A stretch of DNA of 41,756 nt, from contig PSRA01000070.1 in assembly GCA_003175695.1 (NCBI GenBank), forward strand, positions 1-41,756, read 5' to 3'. Each line of letters begins with the position of its first letter. The stretch's first letter is position 1. Both the position numbers and the translations under genes were made by a program. The notes beneath the pieces were generated by a model that was not told the origin of the DNA, searched no databases, and saw nothing but the letters and a program-made list of their open reading frames with translations. Below, in pieces: positions 17,618 through 26,576 of the stretch. The stretch comes from Bacteroidota bacterium. GTDB taxonomy: Bacteria > Bacteroidota > Bacteroidia > Chitinophagales > Chitinophagaceae.

Positions 17618-17815
17618 TAGATTGGGCTTTAGATTGGCTTACAAATATCGGAATTCAAACTCAAAAATTGCTATTTAGCTTTGAGATAGAGTAAGTTATA
17701 ATCTCATCAAACACATCCCTTTACGCCAGAAAAGTCCGTAAATTAACGGATTCTAAACATTTAGGAAATGAGGGGAATACAGAAAAATATTATTTCTATT
17801 TTCAGGGTCTTTTCT

Positions 17816-17823
17816 TACCTTTG
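17816..17823 (+). promoter_or_regulatory. -7 promoter element of rpsT
   Basis: TACCTTTG matches TAnnTTTG and is followed by GCCG, the usual Bacteroidota context. It is 21 bases ahead of the rpsT start codon, giving a leader of about 15 bases. No TTG is present at -33. Confidence 0.6.
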
Positions 17824-17844
17824 CCGTCCTAAAATTTTTGTTAC

Positions 17845-18099
17845 ATGGCCAATCATAAGGCAACCAAAAAAGATGTCAGGAAGTCGAGCAAACGCCGGGA
17901 GCGGAACCGGTATTATGGCAAAACGACCCGTGGAGCGATTCGTGATTTGAAAGCTATCAAAGATAAGAAAGAAGGTAGTGAGAAGCTTCCGGAAGTTATC
18001 TCTATGATCGATCGCCTGGCAAAGAAGGGAATTATCCATAAGAATAAAGCGGCTAATCTGAAGAGCAAGCTCTCCCGTAAAGTGAATACACTGGCTTAG
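17845..18099 (+). CDS. rpsT: 30S ribosomal protein S20
   Basis: An 84-residue, very basic helical protein that binds 16S rRNA early in small-subunit assembly. The start MANHKATKKDVRKSSKRRERNRYYGK and the end NKAANLKSKLSRKVNTLA match the S20 family, and the length is normal. It is a single gene with its own -7 element and a strong terminator. Autogenous control is known for S20 in other bacteria but nothing here demonstrates it. Confidence 0.96.
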   Translation: MANHKATKKDVRKSSKRRERNRYYGKTTRGAIRDLKAIKDKKEGSEKLPEVISMIDRLAKKGIIHKNKAANLKSKLSRKVNTLA

Positions 18100-18123
18100 T
18101 AAGCTATTTTCTAATACATCATT

Positions 18124-18157
18124 AATCAGGGCACCCTCGCATGCCCTGATTTTTTTA
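18124..18157 (+). terminator. Terminator of rpsT
   Basis: AATCAGGGCA pairs perfectly with TGCCCTGATT around an eight-base loop, followed by a run of T residues. It starts 24 bases past the stop. Confidence 0.92.
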
Positions 18158-18237
18158 TTTCAACACCTCCTAAACGCCGGGAAATTTTTTAGCCTGCCTG
18201 CACCAGATGACATCAGATGCTACTGCTGTGCTTTGGC

Positions 18238-19881
18238 TCAGCTTTCATCTTTGCGCGAATTATTTGCCAACCTGTAAGTCAATCCCATCAGCATTATAAA
18301 TACGCAAATCCAGGCAAAACTGTCTCCAATCCTGGAATACACGGTATTTTCATGCTTTGACTGAATGTCAGCAAACCAAAGTTTTTCCCCCGGGAGATAA
18401 TAATCAAATGATTTCACGATTCTTCCTCGGGAATCTGACAAGATTGAAAGTCCGCTTGAGGCCTGCCTCACTACAGCCGTACCGTTTTCAATGCCTCTAA
18501 AAACGGCCATATAGCTATGGAAGGGAGAAATTGAATACCAATCACCAGACGGAAGAAACAAGAAATCAGCTTTCTTGTTTCCCAACTGTCTCATTTGAAT
18601 GGGAAAATCGGCGTCATAACAGATAGATACAGCAATCCTGCCATAAGGAGTAATGATCACTGGAATGACACCATCACCTGGCTCAGTGGCTTCTGCCATC
18701 GGAACGGGATTATTCTTATGAAAAATATTCATTATTTCTCCCAGGGGGCTTATAAACACAGTTTCGTTTTCAAGGAATTTAGTTGTGGCAGTAATTTTTC
18801 CCGGGTGAATTGCCGCGATAGTCATTACCAGGTAAACCTTATTTTTTTTTGAAAATTTTAGTCCTCTTTCAATCAATTGTTCTTCATCATTCTTGAAGAC
18901 CAAGGCATTGGCTTCGGACCAAAGAATAAATCTGGCGCCATTATCGGCCGCCTTTTTACTTAAAGCAAATAAGCTATCATTCGCTAATTTCATGGCAGCA
19001 TAGGCATATTTGAATTTTGCGCTGTCTGGGGTTTCGATAAAAGGCAATTCTGCTTTTTGTATTTCCCGGACCTTGGAAGACGTGATTGACCAGGTTGGGT
19101 CGATAGAAATTTCCCTGCCGCAATAATCCTTATATAAATTCTCGAGAAATCCGGTGAGCGGAACCGACAAACCCGCTACTCTAACCTGAGCGGACGATTT
19201 CATGGCGTTGCTATTTGATCGAATAAAGCCAAAAAGTATCACGGTTAGAAAAACGGAAGAATAGATTACAATGCCTCTCTTTGCGCGGCGTGGTTCGCTA
19301 TTTCTCTGTATCGCCCACACCAGGACTGAACCAAACCAGTAAATAATGAAACTGATTCCCCACAAACCTGTAATGGAGGCCAGTTGAGTTATCCAATTAA
19401 AAGCAACTTGGGAATTAGCAACGGAAAACCAAATACTTCCTCCCAATGCGGCTGGAATAAATTCCACGCTAACAGATGCAGCAGGAAAGTATAAGGTGCT
19501 AAGAAAACGATCAGATTTTCTTGTGATCCATCTATCGGAGAGGTAAATAAGCCATGACTGGATGGTTTGAATCAAACCAACGACTATTATACCTGGTAAT
19601 GGAAAGGGAACCACATCTTTGAATGCAATAATTGAACGACATAAATAAACCAGGAAGAACCACAAAGTTTTGCGTTTTATCCTGGTCATCCTGAAATAAC
19701 ACAAAAAAAACAAGGGGCCTATCCAGGCAAATAAGCCCATATGCCATTTTGCAGAAGAAAGGACGGTTGCGATCCCGCCAATTATCAAAACGGAAATTGA
19801 AAAGATGATACTGTCTGACAGGTTGCGACAAAATTCTATACTACGGGATAACCTAGGTTCTCCAAATTTTAAATTTTTCAT
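18238..19881 (-). CDS. lnt: Apolipoprotein N-acyltransferase-like membrane nitrilase
   Basis: Predicted to add the third acyl chain to the N-terminal Cys of lipoproteins at the inner membrane. The first 230 residues contain several membrane helices, followed by a CN-hydrolase domain and a last helix (FAWICVFIMLMGLTY). Counting from the start used here, the catalytic triad is Glu 323 (LWSEANAL), Lys 389 (FHKNNPVPMAE) and Cys 421 (SICYDADFP). I start at 19881 (MKNLKF) rather than the ATG at 19920, because a large inverted repeat and a -7-like element occupy 19889-19919. The ICYDADFP context is closer to soluble nitrilases than to classical Lnt, so a different acyltransferase or amidase role remains possible. 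It lies behind the AraC-type regulator gene. Confidence 0.8.
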   Translation of the reverse strand: MKNLKFGEPRLSRSIEFCRNLSDSIIFSISVLIIGGIATVLSSAKWHMGLFAWIGPLFFLCYFRMTRIKRKTLWFFLVYLCRSIIAFKDVVPFPLPGIIVVGLIQTIQSWLIYLSDRWITRKSDRFLSTLYFPAASVSVEFIPAALGGSIWFSVANSQVAFNWITQLASITGLWGISFIIYWFGSVLVWAIQRNSEPRRAKRGIVIYSSVFLTVILFGFIRSNSNAMKSSAQVRVAGLSVPLTGFLENLYKDYCGREISIDPTWSITSSKVREIQKAELPFIETPDSAKFKYAYAAMKLANDSLFALSKKAADNGARFILWSEANALVFKNDEEQLIERGLKFSKKNKVYLVMTIAAIHPGKITATTKFLENETVFISPLGEIMNIFHKNNPVPMAEATEPGDGVIPVIITPYGRIAVSICYDADFPIQMRQLGNKKADFLFLPSGDWYSISPFHSYMAVFRGIENGTAVVRQASSGLSILSDSRGRIVKSFDYYLPGEKLWFADIQSKHENTVYSRIGDSFAWICVFIMLMGLTYRLANNSRKDES

Positions 19882-19888
19882 GACTTGA

Positions 19889-19919
19889 TGTTTTGGAACA
19901 AATATGCAGTTCCAAAACA
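19889..19919. promoter_or_regulatory. 11-bp perfect inverted repeat at the lnt promoter
   Basis: TGTTTTGGAAC (19889-19899) and GTTCCAAAACA (19909-19919) are exact reverse complements with a 9-base spacer. The spacer and inner arm ends contain CATATTTG on the minus strand, one base off the -7 consensus. Repressor-type operators often sit in such a position; alternatively it forms an RNA hairpin in transcripts from upstream. The binding protein is unknown. Confidence 0.6.
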
Positions 19920-19997
19920 CCCTTTGTCGACCGACTTCGCGACCTAGGACGTTTTTATTTGGTTCGAATTCAGGATGGAGGAAAGTCGAACGGTTTA

Positions 19998-21143
19998 TCA
20001 GCCCTGCTTCTTCTTAAATTCACTCGGAGTCAAACCGGTATACTTCTTAAAAAGTGTATTGAAAGAAGATTTGGAGTTGAAGCCAACTTCATAAAGCACT
20101 TCCAGAATCGTCATTTTTTTGTCTGGCGGGTGAGCAAGCAAATTTTTGGCTGCTTCTATCCTATACCTGTTTATGAAATCGAAGAAATTTTGATTCTGCA
20201 TTTCATTGATTACTTGCGAAAGCAATTTTGGCCGTACTTGCAACTGGCTCGCCAGTTCATCAAGAGTTAACTCAGGTTCAAGATATGGCTTTTGGGTCGC
20301 CATATATACTCTCAATTTTTCCAAAATCTTTTTACCCTCTTGTTCAGGCAAATTTGAATGTACTTGTGCGGGCAATGGCTTTTTTGGCGTATGATCATTT
20401 TCATCTATTAAAGCAAATATTTCAGGATTCCGCAAGGCTTTGAGCAGAACACGGATAATGAAAATAAAGATCAGGGCAATGATGATCGAGAAAACCAGGA
20501 AGTAATATCCTGCCCATGGCGTCAGGCTGCTGAAACCATTCAACGCTGAAAGTACCATGCAGATGGTAAAAAATAAGATGGTGGAGATTAACCAGTTAAT
20601 ATCTCGTTTTTGCCTATCTGAAAAATGGTTTTCCGAAATTATTTTGAATCTATGGATCAAACGAAAAGAGGCAATAACATATAAGATAAATTGACCGAAG
20701 ATCAAAAATGTACTCAAATACAAAAATGAAGGCAATTTTCTTTGAATCAAATTGCTCATCAACGTTAGTTTGAAATCTCGGGTGGTCATCAACCAGGCGA
20801 TTTCTGTAATTAGAAAGCATATGATAAACGGAATAAAATGAAGCCATTTTTTGCCTGAAAAATTGAAATGGGTAAAAAGGACTGACTGGGCGTAGAGGTA
20901 AAGTAATGGGCCGAATAGCAAAGGAAAACAGGAACTCCAGGCTGCCAGGGCAGGAAAAGGAATGTAAACTCTTTTTAAAAGAAGAAAACTATCTAGCAAA
21001 TTCAGAAAAACAACCAAAAAAAAAGCACCCAGCAAGGCATTACTGACTCTCCTTCCTTTTTGATGGGAGAAAAGAAAAAGACTAATGAATAGCAACTGAA
21101 AAAGAACCAGTACAAAGAGTATATCTGAAAAACTAAAATTCAT
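19998..21143 (-). CDS. Membrane-bound AraC-family transcriptional regulator (7TM plus HTH)
   Basis: A 381-residue regulator with about seven membrane helices in the first 250 residues (for example DILFVLVLFQLLFISLFLF and WAGYYFLVFSIIIALIFIFI), a short cytosolic linker and a C-terminal AraC DNA-binding domain, about residues 280-380. The HTH region reads TLDELASQLQVRPKLLSQVINE, then ILEVLYEVGFNSKSSFNTLFKKYTGLTPSEFKK. This architecture is common in Bacteroidota, where it probably senses a signal in the membrane. It is divergent from the M14 peptidase gene, with start codons 71 bases apart, and upstream of lnt on the same strand. Either neighbour may be a target, but nothing shows which. Confidence 0.88.
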   Translation of the reverse strand: MNFSFSDILFVLVLFQLLFISLFLFSHQKGRRVSNALLGAFFLVVFLNLLDSFLLLKRVYIPFPALAAWSSCFPLLFGPLLYLYAQSVLFTHFNFSGKKWLHFIPFIICFLITEIAWLMTTRDFKLTLMSNLIQRKLPSFLYLSTFLIFGQFILYVIASFRLIHRFKIISENHFSDRQKRDINWLISTILFFTICMVLSALNGFSSLTPWAGYYFLVFSIIIALIFIFIIRVLLKALRNPEIFALIDENDHTPKKPLPAQVHSNLPEQEGKKILEKLRVYMATQKPYLEPELTLDELASQLQVRPKLLSQVINEMQNQNFFDFINRYRIEAAKNLLAHPPDKKMTILEVLYEVGFNSKSSFNTLFKKYTGLTPSEFKKKQG

Positions 21144-21213
21144 TTGCCCAAGGATAATGATACCCGATATGAATCATAACAACAAGTTATTAATTTTAGC
21201 CAAGATTCTTTTT

Positions 21214-22944
21214 ATGAGAAAATTTGTTCTGTTCACTTCTATCCTCTTTGTGATCCAGGTCGATGCACAAAAGCTAGCGACTCCCTTTGAGAATTCCAAT
21301 GGTCTCGAAACCTCTACCTATTTCCAATGCATGAATTTCTATAAGCAATTGGATCAGCAATCCAAACAGGTAAGCATAAAAGTAATGGGCATGAGCGACG
21401 CTGGCTACCCTTATCATCTTGTTTTATATTCAAGTGATGCGAAATTTGAACCTTCGGTATGGCGCAGGCAAAATAAGCTCGTGATCCTGGTGATTAACGG
21501 CATTCATCCTGGGGAACCAGATGGAGTTGACGCCTCCATGTTATTGCTCAGAGATGCTGTGGCGGGCAAGATTAAAATTCCTGACAACATAGTTCTGGCC
21601 ATCATTCCCATTTATAATATCGGGGGTGCCCTTAACAGGAATTCTTACTCAAGAGTTAACCAGGATGGGCCGGTGTCCTATGGATTCAGAGGCAATTCGC
21701 AGAACCTGGATCTAAATCGAGATTTTACCAAGAACGACTCAAGGGATGCAAAATCTTTCGCTACAATTTTCCATTGGCTGAATCCCGATGTTCAGCTGGA
21801 TAATCATGTGAGCGATGGCGCAGATCATCAATATACTATGACTCTTATCACGACCCAATGGAACAAGCTGGGCGAGGCAAGTGGAAACTTTATTCATAAT
21901 CAGTTTCAGCCTGCATTATATAAATCGATGGCTTCGAAGGGCTGGCCCATGTGTCCTTACGTAAATTTTGAAGAAGGCGACACTGAAAAGGGTTGGGAAG
22001 AGTTTTATGATTCTCCCCGATATTCGAGCGGGTATGCTGCTCTCTTTCATGTGTTTTCATTCATATCGGAAACGCATATGCTAAAACCGTTCAAGGACCG
22101 CGTTCGCTCAACTTATTCACTGATGCAATCGATAATTGAGTTTTCTTCACAACATGCCCGCGAAATTCATGAAAAAAGAAAATACGATATTCAACACGAC
22201 CTGGTCCAGACAGATTTTGATTTGAAGTGGAAAGTGGATGGCAGTCGTTTTGATTCAATTTTATTTAAGGGATATGCTGCGAAGTATAAAACAAGTGAAA
22301 TAACTGGGCATCCAAGGCTTTACTATGACCATCAAATGCCATTCGAAAAAAATGTAAAGTATTTCAACTATTACAAAGGGTATGACCCGGTAATATCTCC
22401 GGAAGTATACATCATTCCGCAGGGTTGGCACGACGTAATAGATTTATTGAAATTAAATGAAGTTGAGATGAGCAGATTACCGAAGGATACTTTGATGGAA
22501 GTGGAAACCTATCATATTGATTCATTTAAATCTGGTTCGATCCCTTATGAAAAGCATCACCGGAACGAAGGCGTAAAAATTTCAAAGAAACTCCAAAGAA
22601 TCCAGTTTCTTGAAGGGGATTATATTATTCCGACGAATCAGCCGGCTAAAAGATTTCTCATCGAAATGTTGGAGCCAGAATCGAATGATTCTTATTTCTC
22701 GTGGAATTTTTTTGACGCCATCTTGCAACAAAAGGAATCCTATTCCAATTACAGATGGGAAGATGTGGCAGTAGCATATGTTGGCCGGCACCCTGAACTC
22801 AAAAAACAACTGGAGGAGAAAAAAAATGCGGATAGCGCTTTTGCAAAAGACCCTTCGGCACAACTGGAATTTATATACAGAAATTCTCCTTACTATGAAC
22901 CGGCTCATATGAGATATCCTGTATTTAGGATTGTTCGTCAATAA
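21214..22944 (+). CDS. Secreted M14-family zinc metallocarboxypeptidase-like protein
   Basis: A 576-residue exported peptidase. I choose the ATG at 21214 because it opens a normal signal peptide (MRKFVLFTSILFVIQVDAQ); an upstream in-frame start at 21157 adds a non-signal extension. The zinc-binding HPGE motif (His 98, Glu 101, in GIHPGEPDGVDA), QLDNHVSDGADHQ with the third ligand His, and the catalytic Glu in SFISETHMLKPF match M14 carboxypeptidases. The NLDRDF-like segment (QNLDLNRDFTK) is the substrate-binding Asn-Arg motif. The last 250 residues are a beta-rich extension typical of Bacteroidota members. Possible substrates are peptides or peptidoglycan stems. It is divergent from the AraC regulator. 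Confidence 0.88.
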   Translation: MRKFVLFTSILFVIQVDAQKLATPFENSNGLETSTYFQCMNFYKQLDQQSKQVSIKVMGMSDAGYPYHLVLYSSDAKFEPSVWRRQNKLVILVINGIHPGEPDGVDASMLLLRDAVAGKIKIPDNIVLAIIPIYNIGGALNRNSYSRVNQDGPVSYGFRGNSQNLDLNRDFTKNDSRDAKSFATIFHWLNPDVQLDNHVSDGADHQYTMTLITTQWNKLGEASGNFIHNQFQPALYKSMASKGWPMCPYVNFEEGDTEKGWEEFYDSPRYSSGYAALFHVFSFISETHMLKPFKDRVRSTYSLMQSIIEFSSQHAREIHEKRKYDIQHDLVQTDFDLKWKVDGSRFDSILFKGYAAKYKTSEITGHPRLYYDHQMPFEKNVKYFNYYKGYDPVISPEVYIIPQGWHDVIDLLKLNEVEMSRLPKDTLMEVETYHIDSFKSGSIPYEKHHRNEGVKISKKLQRIQFLEGDYIIPTNQPAKRFLIEMLEPESNDSYFSWNFFDAILQQKESYSNYRWEDVAVAYVGRHPELKKQLEEKKNADSAFAKDPSAQLEFIYRNSPYYEPAHMRYPVFRIVRQ

Positions 22945-23050
22945 AAAGACGGTTCAGGCACCCTGGGTTTTGAAGCTGATCAGGTTACAAAAAACACAAA
23001 GGTTAGACGAACGACGCGACATCGCTCTCCTTGAGACCCATAACAGAAGA

Positions 23051-26000
23051 TTAGGCGACATCCTTTCCGTGGCAATGTTTATACTTTTTGCCACTACCAC
23101 AAGGACAAGGGTCGTTACGGCCAACTTTTGGGCCCACTTTTATTGGCTCCTGTTTGACAGGTTCAGTAGGTTCGTAGTAATCTTTGCCCTCGTCAATAAT
23201 GTTACCGTTAGGTCCGCCTGCAGCTACGAGTTCATCTTTACGGACCTTCATTTTGCTCATGTCAGTCTTTTGCTCTCTGCCTTCCCGAATCGGCGCATTT
23301 TGCTCTATCGGAATTGAACAGTGGCAAAGGAAACTTACAATATCCTTATTTGTTTCGCTATCCATCCTGCGAAACAGTTCAAAAGCCTCCATTTTGTAAA
23401 TGACAAGTGGATCTTTTTGTTCCAGGTAGGCGGTCTGAACACTTTGTTTCAGATCGTCCATGCCACGCAAATGCTCTTTCCACGCATCATCGATGATGGC
23501 CAGCGTGATCTGCCTTTCAACCGCATTCATTAACTCCCTTCCCTGCGTGTCAATTGTTTTTTGCAAATTGGCCAACACATTGATTGCTTTCTTGCCATCT
23601 GAAAAAGGAACCACTACATTTTCGACATTTCTTCCCTGGGTTAACAGAATATTCTTAAATACGGGAACTGCGGTCTTGCGGAGTTCATCCATCTTTCTTT
23701 CATAATTCTGTGTAGCTTCTGTATACAATTTATCGGCGAGCTGCGCGGGATCACCTTTCAGCAATTCCTCTTTGTCGATGGATGTATCTATTCCGAAATT
23801 GACAATACTGGCTAATTTAAAACCTTCGAAGTCATCTAACTCCTTAAAGGAATCGACCAGGCTTTCTGCAACTATATAGAATGCGTTATCCAGGTCGAGG
23901 GCCAATCTTTCACCAAACAGGGCATGGTTACGTTTCTTATAAACAACATTACGTTGTTTGTTCATAACGTCATCATATTCCAACAAACGTTTTCTGATCC
24001 CGAAATTATTTTCTTCAACTTTTTTCTGTGCTCTTTCGATGCTCTTGGTTACCATGCTATGCTGGATAACTTCCCCTTCCTTATAACCCATCTTATCCAT
24101 GAGCGAAGCAATTCTTTCGCTGCCGAACATACGCATCAAATCGTCCTCCAGCGAGGAGTAAAATTGGGTAGTACCAGGGTCACCTTGGCGACCTGCTCGA
24201 CCTCTTAACTGCCTGTCCACTCTTCTGCTTTCATGTCTTTCCGTGCCGATAATCGCCAAGCCCCCTGCTTCCTTAACACCGGCACCTAACTTAATATCTG
24301 TACCACGGCCAGCCATATTGGTAGCGATCGTCACCGCACCCGAAAGCCCTGCTTCGGCCACAACCTGTGCTTCGCGGGCGTGTTGTTTGGCGTTTAAAAC
24401 GTTATGTGGAATTTTCTTAACGTTCAGCATTTTGCTGAGTAATTCGCTCACTTCGACAGAAGTTGTTCCGACAAGTGATGGTCTTCCTTCTCCCCTCAGC
24501 TTTTCAATTTCATCTATTACAGCCTTATACTTTTCTCTCTTCGTCTTGTAGACCAGGTCCTGGTGATCTTTTCTTATAACGGGCACATTGGTAGGAATAC
24601 TAACTACATCCAGTTTATAAATATCCCATAACTCAGCGGCTTCTGTTTCCGCAGTTCCGGTCATACCGGCGAGTTTGTGATACATCCTGAAATAATTTTG
24701 GAGCGTGATCGTAGCATAGGTCTGCGTGGCAGCTTCAATCTTCACATTTTCCTTCGCTTCAATTGCCTGGTGCAGCCCATCGCTGTATCGCCGTCCGTCG
24801 AGTATACGGCCAGTTTGCTCATCCACAATTTTTACCTGGCCATCCAACACCACGTATTCTACATCCTTATCAAACAAGGTATATGCTTTCAGCAATTGCT
24901 GAACCGTGTGGATGCGATCGGCCTTCACCGCATAGTCATTCAACAATTCTTCTTTGCTGGTCAGTTTTTCTTCCGGACTCATTTCGCTCTTTTCAATATC
25001 TGCCAGCTTAATTCCGATGTCAGGCAGGATAAAGAATTCCGGGTCTTCACCATCGCGGGTAATCATTTGAATTCCTTTGTCTGTCAGGTCGACGGAATTA
25101 TTTTTTTCATCAATGTTAAAATAAAGTTCAGCATCTACCTTCGGCATTTCTTTCTGCTGGTCTGCGAGATAATAATTTTCGGCCTTCTGCAATTTTACTT
25201 TAATGCCAGGTTCGCTGAGGTATTTAATAAGTGGACCGTATTTGGGAAGACCGCGGTAGGCGCGCATGAGTCCAAGCGTCCCATCTTTCGGATCATCGTT
25301 TCCATCACCAATTTTTCTTTTTGATTCATTCAGGTATTGGTTAACCACTTTTTTCTGAGTTTCAACCAATCTTTCCACTCTGGATTTTAAGATGTGATAC
25401 TGCTGGTCGTCGCCTTTTGGAACCGGACCGGATATGATAAGAGGAGTCCTGGCATCATCAATCAACACACTATCCACTTCGTCCACCATCGCGTAATGAT
25501 GTTTGCGTTGAACCATTTCTTCGGGTGAATGCACCATGTTATCGCGCAGGTAGTCGAAGCCGAATTCATTGTTCGTGCCATAAGTTATATCGGCATGATA
25601 AGCTTTGCGCCTGGCTTCACTATTGGGCTCATGTTTGTCTATACAATCAACCGTAATACCCAGCCACTCGTAAATCGGTCCATTCCATTCCGAGTCGCGA
25701 CGCGCGAGGTAGTCATTCACTGTTACAATATGAACCCCTTCTTCCGCCAGCGCATTCAAGTATGCGGGCAAGGTTGACACCAACGTTTTACCTTCGCCGG
25801 TTGCCATCTCTGCGATTTTGCCGTCGTGAAGTACAACACCACCAATGAGCTGAACATCGTAGTGGACCATGTTCCAGACTATCTGTCCACCGGCTGCCAT
25901 CCAGGTGTTCTTGTAAATAGATTTATCCCCATCGATGACTATATTGCTTTTCCTGACACTGAGATCCCGATCCAGCTGCGTAGCCGTGGAAACGAGTTCG

Positions 26001-26380
26001 GCATTTTCTTTAAACCTTCTTGAAGTCTCCTTCACAACAGCAAATGCCTCCGGCAGCAATTCTTTTAAAATCTCTTCAATTTTCTTGTCTCTGTCTTTCC
26101 TCAACTCATCAATCTGGTTGTACAATGCATCTTTACCAACGATATCACTGAATGGAAGTTCTTCTGCCTTTTTATTGAGTGAGGAAATCTCTGTATCGAT
26201 TTCGGAAAGATGTTCCTTGATCCGCTGCTTAAATTCAACGGTTTTGCCTCTGAGTTGGTCGTTCGTTAAGTCTTGATATGATTGGAAATGTTGTTTGATC
26301 TCTTCAACCAGGGGAAGTATGATCTTTATATCCTTTTCTGATTTGTTACCGCCAAAAATTTTGGAAAAAAATCCTAACAT
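23051..26380 (-). CDS. secA: Protein translocase motor ATPase SecA
   Basis: Drives preproteins through SecYEG at the inner membrane. Walker A is ATGEGKT (residues 193-199), the DEAD-like region is [16 protein letters not shown], and the C-terminal motor half has [13 protein letters not shown] and [14 protein letters not shown]. The C-terminus has the SEC-C zinc motif [14 protein letters not shown] that binds SecB or ribosomes. At 1109 residues it is longer than the 900-residue enterobacterial protein, as expected in Bacteroidota; the extra length includes an insertion around residues 340-480 ([17 protein letters not shown] onward). It is a single gene with its own -7 element about 93 bases upstream. 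Confidence 0.97.
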   Translation of the reverse strand: MLGFFSKIFGGNKSEKDIKIILPLVEEIKQHFQSYQDLTNDQLRGKTVEFKQRIKEHLSEIDTEISSLNKKAEELPFSDIVGKDALYNQIDELRKDRDKKIEEILKELLPEAFAVVKETSRRFKENAELVSTATQLDRDLSVRKSNIVIDGDKSIYKNTWMAAGGQIVWNMVHYDVQLIGGVVLHDGKIAEMATGEGKTLVSTLPAYLNALAEEGVHIVTVNDYLARRDSEWNGPIYEWLGITVDCIDKHEPNSEARRKAYHADITYGTNNEFGFDYLRDNMVHSPEEMVQRKHHYAMVDEVDSVLIDDARTPLIISGPVPKGDDQQYHILKSRVERLVETQKKVVNQYLNESKRKIGDGNDDPKDGTLGLMRAYRGLPKYGPLIKYLSEPGIKVKLQKAENYYLADQQKEMPKVDAELYFNIDEKNNSVDLTDKGIQMITRDGEDPEFFILPDIGIKLADIEKSEMSPEEKLTSKEELLNDYAVKADRIHTVQQLLKAYTLFDKDVEYVVLDGQVKIVDEQTGRILDGRRYSDGLHQAIEAKENVKIEAATQTYATITLQNYFRMYHKLAGMTGTAETEAAELWDIYKLDVVSIPTNVPVIRKDHQDLVYKTKREKYKAVIDEIEKLRGEGRPSLVGTTSVEVSELLSKMLNVKKIPHNVLNAKQHAREAQVVAEAGLSGAVTIATNMAGRGTDIKLGAGVKEAGGLAIIGTERHESRRVDRQLRGRAGRQGDPGTTQFYSSLEDDLMRMFGSERIASLMDKMGYKEGEVIQHSMVTKSIERAQKKVEENNFGIRKRLLEYDDVMNKQRNVVYKKRNHALFGERLALDLDNAFYIVAESLVDSFKELDDFEGFKLASIVNFGIDTSIDKEELLKGDPAQLADKLYTEATQNYERKMDELRKTAVPVFKNILLTQGRNVENVVVPFSDGKKAINVLANLQKTIDTQGRELMNAVERQITLAIIDDAWKEHLRGMDDLKQSVQTAYLEQKDPLVIYKMEAFELFRRMDSETNKDIVSFLCHCSIPIEQNAPIREGREQKTDMSKMKVRKDELVAAGGPNGNIIDEGKDYYEPTEPVKQEPIKVGPKVGRNDPCPCGSGKKYKHCHGKDVA

Positions 26381-26385
26381 AATTT

Positions 26386-26408
26386 ATATCAATTGAATGA
26401 TTTGATAT
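26386..26408. repeat. Inverted repeat in the secA leader
   Basis: ATATCAA (26386-26392) and TTGATAT (26402-26408) are exact inverse complements with nine bases between. In the predicted secA transcript this forms a hairpin just ahead of the start codon, so it could affect translation. A/T-rich and short, hence uncertain. Confidence 0.35.
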
Positions 26409-26472
26409 TGAGATGGTTTTGCAAGGTCAAATATGATGCTACCATTTGAATTTGAGCCAAATTGACAGGGTG

Positions 26473-26480
26473 CAAAGGTA
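26473..26480 (-). promoter_or_regulatory. -7 promoter element of secA
   Basis: TACCTTTG on the minus strand, a full TAnnTTTG match followed by CACC. The leader to the secA ATG would be about 85 bases. The nearest TTG upstream is only 14 bases away, shorter than usual. Confidence 0.55.
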
Positions 26481-26576
26481 TGAAAAAGGTGCTGCAATTA
26501 GTAAGCCGCCCTGCGGCAACGAACAATTCATAATAAATGCCACTATTTCGTATTTTGTTCTAATTATCGATTGCTT

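Noticed and set aside
17735-17750. TCCGT/ACGGA inverted repeat upstream of rpsT and sucA
   Set aside because: Only five-base arms and far from both -7 elements.
24677-25324. 215-codon open frame on the plus strand opposite secA
   Set aside because: Fully antisense to secA, hydrophobic and without motifs; a shadow frame.
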